Below, one piece after another: positions 61,457 to 64,000 of a DNA stretch of 64,000 nt. The notes beneath the pieces were generated by a model. That model was not told where the DNA came from, ran no database searches, and worked only from the letters and a program-made list of their open reading frames with translations. This DNA is from Chitinophaga pinensis (GTDB lineage: Bacteria > Bacteroidota > Bacteroidia > Chitinophagales > Chitinophagaceae). Every line of letters starts with the position of its first letter. The stretch's first letter is position 1. The stretch spans positions 124,001 through 188,000 of the forward strand of contig NZ_VOHS01000004.1 in the NCBI RefSeq assembly GCF_007896845.1, in the 5' to 3' direction. A program made the position numbers and the translations under genes.

Positions 61457-61885
61457 ATGCAAGCAGTTAAAAACGGAGATACGGTGCGTGTGCATTATCA
61501 TGGCCGCCTGACCAACGGAACAACTTTTGACTCTTCCGAAGGCAGAGACCCGCTTGAATTTAAGGTTGGCGCCGGTATGGTTATTAAAGGCTTTGACAAT
61601 GGTGTTGTTGACATGACTATTGGTGAAAAAAGAACCCTGAATATTCCTGTTGAAGAAGCATACGGTCCTAAAAATGAGGAGCTGATCATGGAGTTTCCAA
61701 AGGAAAACATTCCATCTGATCTGAACCCACAGGTAGGTATGGATCTGCAGATGAGTAATCCACAGGGTCAGGTATTCCCTGTAAAGGTTGCTGCTATCGG
61801 CGATAGTTCCATTACACTGGATGCTAACCATCCTCTGGCTGGTGAAGCTCTGATCTTCGACATCGAACTGGTTGAGATCAAGTAG
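61457..61885 (+). CDS. SlyD-like FKBP-type peptidyl-prolyl isomerase
   Basis: A 142-residue FKBP-fold prolyl isomerase and chaperone. The FKBP halves (VHYHGRLTNGTTFDSSEGRDPLEFKVGAGMVIKGFDNGV and a C-terminal ANHPLAGEALIFDIELVEI) flank the insert-in-flap domain (about 68-122: FPKENIPSDLNPQVGM, ITLD) that marks SlyD. The histidine-rich metal-binding tail of E. coli SlyD is missing, so nickel delivery is unlikely. It is cytoplasmic and monocistronic. Confidence 0.94.
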   Translation: MQAVKNGDTVRVHYHGRLTNGTTFDSSEGRDPLEFKVGAGMVIKGFDNGVVDMTIGEKRTLNIPVEEAYGPKNEELIMEFPKENIPSDLNPQVGMDLQMSNPQGQVFPVKVAAIGDSSITLDANHPLAGEALIFDIELVEIK

Positions 61886-61913
61886 TCATTCAGATAAGGG
61901 AAGTTAAATTATT

Positions 61914-61958
61914 AAAGAAGAACGCTGATTATCTATTGGATAATCAGCGTTCTTCTTT
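61914..61958. terminator. Bidirectional terminator between the FKBP and thioesterase genes
   Basis: A perfect 20-bp stem, AAAGAAGAACGCTGATTATC and its complement, around a TATTG loop. Confidence 0.94.
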
Positions 61959-61981
61959 TAAAGTCATGCTGTAATACCACA

Positions 61982-62377
61982 TTATTCATGTGTCAGTACT
62001 ATACGGGTTGGACGCTTCTGGTCATCAATTGCCACGAAAGTAAAAGAGCCTGAAATAGCCTTTTCCCTGTGTGTATTATACATCTGTTCCACAAAGATAT
62101 CCACCTCCACTTTCAAGCTGGTCGTGCCTACATGTACAACTGTTCCCACCAGTTCTATGATCGTACCATGAGGGATCGCCATCTTAAAATCTATTTTATC
62201 GCTTGACACTGTGACCATACGCATACGGCTGAAACGGGTAGCTGTAATAAATGCTGCTTCATCCATCAGCTGCATCGCTGTTCCGCCAAATAAAGTATCA
62301 TAATGGTTCACTGTGTTGGGAAATACCGCTTTGAATATCCGTGTAACGGATTCGGCTATCTGTTTTTCGTATGCCAT
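61982..62377 (-). CDS. Hotdog-fold acyl-CoA thioesterase
   Basis: A 131-residue YciA/BACH-type thioesterase. The catalytic segment HYDTLFGGTAMQLMDEAAFITATR (about 23-46) has the Asp/Asn-rich hotdog helix, and the later HVGTTSLKVEVDIFVEQM is the conserved strand. It hydrolyses acyl-CoA to free fatty acid and CoA, probably with broad specificity. It follows the small cysteine-rich gene by 17 nt on the minus strand. Confidence 0.92.
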   Translation of the reverse strand: MAYEKQIAESVTRIFKAVFPNTVNHYDTLFGGTAMQLMDEAAFITATRFSRMRMVTVSSDKIDFKMAIPHGTIIELVGTVVHVGTTSLKVEVDIFVEQMYNTHREKAISGSFTFVAIDDQKRPTRIVLTHE

Positions 62378-62394
62378 ATCGTTGTTCTACTAAT

Positions 62395-62637
62395 TTATCT
62401 TTTAAACCGCAGGGAGAATAATTGCAGCAGGCGATCTTTAAAGCGGGTTTGCCTGTAACTCTTTTTCATGTCATTCAAACATCCGGCACAAAGACATCCG
62501 GAATAAGCCTCGCCTATAAAGGCACGCTCTTCTTCAGTCAGCGTTACCTGCTGGCACTGGCAGCGAAGGATAGAACCGACGCGGCATTCAAAAGCTGCAT
62601 GGCAGCGTGGGCAGGTAATGGTTTCATGACAAGCCAT
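62395..62637 (-). CDS. Cysteine-rich CWC-like mini-protein
   Basis: An 80-residue protein with seven or eight cysteines in CxxC-type pairs: TCPRCHAAFECRVGSILRCQCQQ at the N-terminus and YSGCLCAGCLNDMKK later. The pattern fits the small cysteine-rich CWC family, probably a zinc-binding protein of unknown function. It is upstream of the thioesterase gene in one transcript. Confidence 0.8.
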   Translation of the reverse strand: MACHETITCPRCHAAFECRVGSILRCQCQQVTLTEEERAFIGEAYSGCLCAGCLNDMKKSYRQTRFKDRLLQLFSLRFKR

Positions 62638-62718
62638 GCAATAAAGTTACGAATCATAATCTAGTAAACAGGAATAGTTTCCTAAAGTGCTGGCTACCTG
62701 TATCTTGCAGATAGTATA

Positions 62719-62748
62719 AAAGTGCAGCAGGATATCCTGCCGCACTTT
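62719..62748 (-). terminator. Terminator of metE
   Basis: AAAGTGC and GCAGG pair with CCTGC and GCACTTT around an ATAT loop with one A-C mismatch. The left flank gives a short T-tract on the minus strand. Confidence 0.75.
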
Positions 62749-62787
62749 ATCGGTTTGAATGACGGATATGTGGTTATCAGGGAATAC

Positions 62788-64000
62788 TTATGCCGTTGCC
62801 TGAGCCGCTACACGCATATTACGGGCTGCAGCCACCATGTTGCGCAATGCCTGTTCTGTTTCCGGCCATTTGCGGGTTTTAAGTCCGCAGTCAGGATTTA
62901 CCCAGATATTTCGCGCCGGCAGTAACTGTATCGCTTTTTCCAGCAGCTCAGTCATTTCCGCGACCGTAGGTACGCGTGGGGAGTGAATGTCATATACACC
63001 CGGTCCTATCTCATATGGATAATGGAAAGTGGAAAATACTTCGAGTAATTCCATCTGCGAACGGGAGGTTTCTATAGTGATCACATCTGCATCCATTGCC
63101 GCGATATTGCTGATAATATCATTGAATTCAGAGTAACACATGTGTGTATGGATCTGCGTGGCATCTTCTACGCCTGAAACCGATACGCGGAAGGCTTTTA
63201 CAGCCCAGTCCAGATAAGACTGCCAGTCTGCCTGACGTAACGGGAGCCCTTCCCTGATAGCTGGTTCGTCTACCTGTATCACACGGATGCCTGCCTGTTC
63301 AAGATCTACCACTTCATCCCGGATCGCCAGTGCTATCTGTAATGTGGTTTCAGAACGGGGCTGATCATCGCGTACAAATGACCATTGCAGAATAGTAACC
63401 GGACCGGTCAGCATGCCTTTCATAGGTTTGTCTGTCAATGATTGTGCATAACTGCTCCATTCAACTGTCATCGGTGTACTACGCTGTACGTCGCCATATA
63501 TCACTGGTGGTTTTACACATCTGGAGCCATAGCTTTGTACCCAGCCGTTTTTGGTGAACACAAATCCTTCCAGTTGTTCACCGAAATATTCTACCATGTC
63601 ATTCCGCTCAAACTCACCATGTACCAATACATCAATACGCAGACTTTCCTGCAGCTGTACAGAATCCTGTATGGCCTTGCGAATAGCAGTGTCATAGCCT
63701 TCTTTTGTGATATCTCCTTTTTTGAGATCGGCGCGTAGTTTTCTGATATCTTCTGTTTGTGGAAAAGAACCGATGGTCGTTGTCGGAAACAGCGGTAATT
63801 GCAATACTTTTTCCTGTGCTTTCTGACGGGTGATGAATGGACTCTTACGTTCAGCATCAGCAGCAGTCAGGGCGGCCAGACGTGCTTTTACAGCTGGTTT
63901 GTGGATAATGGCGGCCGTTGCTCTTTCCTGCATAGTGAGCTGATTCGCCTGTAACAGTTCGTGATGGCCGTTCAGAATATCTTTCAGAGCAACCACTTCA
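62788..64000 (-). CDS. metE: Cobalamin-independent methionine synthase, C-terminal part (cut by window edge)
   Basis: At least 402 residues of the roughly 770-residue MetE, which methylates homocysteine using 5-methyltetrahydropteroyl-triglutamate. The reading frame continues to the right edge, so the start lies outside the window. The Met encoded near 63996 is internal. The zinc site is intact: His and Cys in [10 protein letters not shown], Glu in [10 protein letters not shown] and Cys in [11 protein letters not shown]. The [17 protein letters not shown] segment opens the C-terminal barrel. Confidence 0.95.
   Translation of the reverse strand, partial: EVVALKDILNGHHELLQANQLTMQERATAAIIHKPAVKARLAALTAADAERKSPFITRQKAQEKVLQLPLFPTTTIGSFPQTEDIRKLRADLKKGDITKEGYDTAIRKAIQDSVQLQESLRIDVLVHGEFERNDMVEYFGEQLEGFVFTKNGWVQSYGSRCVKPPVIYGDVQRSTPMTVEWSSYAQSLTDKPMKGMLTGPVTILQWSFVRDDQPRSETTLQIALAIRDEVVDLEQAGIRVIQVDEPAIREGLPLRQADWQSYLDWAVKAFRVSVSGVEDATQIHTHMCYSEFNDIISNIAAMDADVITIETSRSQMELLEVFSTFHYPYEIGPGVYDIHSPRVPTVAEMTELLEKAIQLLPARNIWVNPDCGLKTRKWPETEQALRNMVAAARNMRVAAQATA

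Overview
The window reads as a chromosomal segment of a Bacteroidota bacterium, most likely a Chitinophaga-like member of the Chitinophagaceae. This is inferred from protein families and from promoters of the Bacteroidota type (TTTG about 17-20 nt upstream of TAnnTTTG) before several operons. There is also an almost complete lack of Shine-Dalgarno-type leaders, a three-gene succinate dehydrogenase of the Bacteroidota kind, a long-form PurM and many TonB/LysM/DUF1343-type envelope proteins. Genes are densely packed on both strands. Convergent pairs are separated by long, often perfect, hairpin terminators. I found no rRNA, tRNA, CRISPR array or prophage.

Layout. 0.2-4.2 kb: a C-terminal processing protease, then a MurNAc/GlcNAc kinase-MurQ pair for cell-wall sugar recycling and an unknown acidic protein. 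4.4-8 kb: sdhCAB. 8-11.7 kb: a Tat-exported Gfo/Idh/MocA oxidoreductase and a lipoprotein prolyl oligopeptidase. 11.7-14 kb (minus): EcsC-like protein, a beta-carbonic anhydrase whose reading frame is broken by one base, and MurI. 14-22 kb: a YbiT-like ABC-F protein with a degenerate second Walker A, an orphan receiver protein, a coiled-coil membrane protein, a DEDDy exonuclease-HolA pair, RibF and PurM. 21.7-25 kb: a BlaI/BlaR-like pair with tandem operators inside its own promoter, a 76-bp near-perfect palindrome, and a complete IS3-family element abutting it. 25-33 kb: FtsE, rpsO-pnp (PNPase with an RGD/RGG tail), NIPSNAP protein, PrmA, PlsY, an M48 lipoprotein. 33-38.5 kb: OxyR, a coiled-coil secreted protein, GT2 plus methyltransferase, an esterase.

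38.5-48.4 kb is the centrepiece. A minus-strand run hemA-hemC-hemD-hemE-hemF-hemB-hemL and, divergently, hemH-hemG together encode nearly the whole C5-type haem pathway from glutamyl-tRNA to protohaem, using oxygen-dependent HemF and HemG/HemY enzymes. This fits an aerobic respirer, as does sdhCAB. 48.4-53.4 kb: a tight trio of DUF72 protein, lysine-rich unknown protein and a zinc-finger-less Fpg/Nei glycosylase, then a membrane protein facing a baeRF-type (eRF1-like) protein. 53.6-59 kb: three-subunit proton-translocating transhydrogenase, an RNA m5C methyltransferase and a LysM/RlpA-like protein. 59-64 kb: Fmt, a NamZ-like exo-muramidase (DUF1343) that could feed the kinase/MurQ pair, a SlyD-like FKBP, a thioesterase, a cysteine-rich mini-protein and the 3' part of metE, cut by the right window edge.

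The items most worth following are the broken carbonic anhydrase at a U UUU UUG heptamer, the palindrome/IS junction, the promoter-embedded BlaI operators, the ABC-F protein with lost second Walker A, and the DUF72/Lys-rich/zincless-Fpg cassette.
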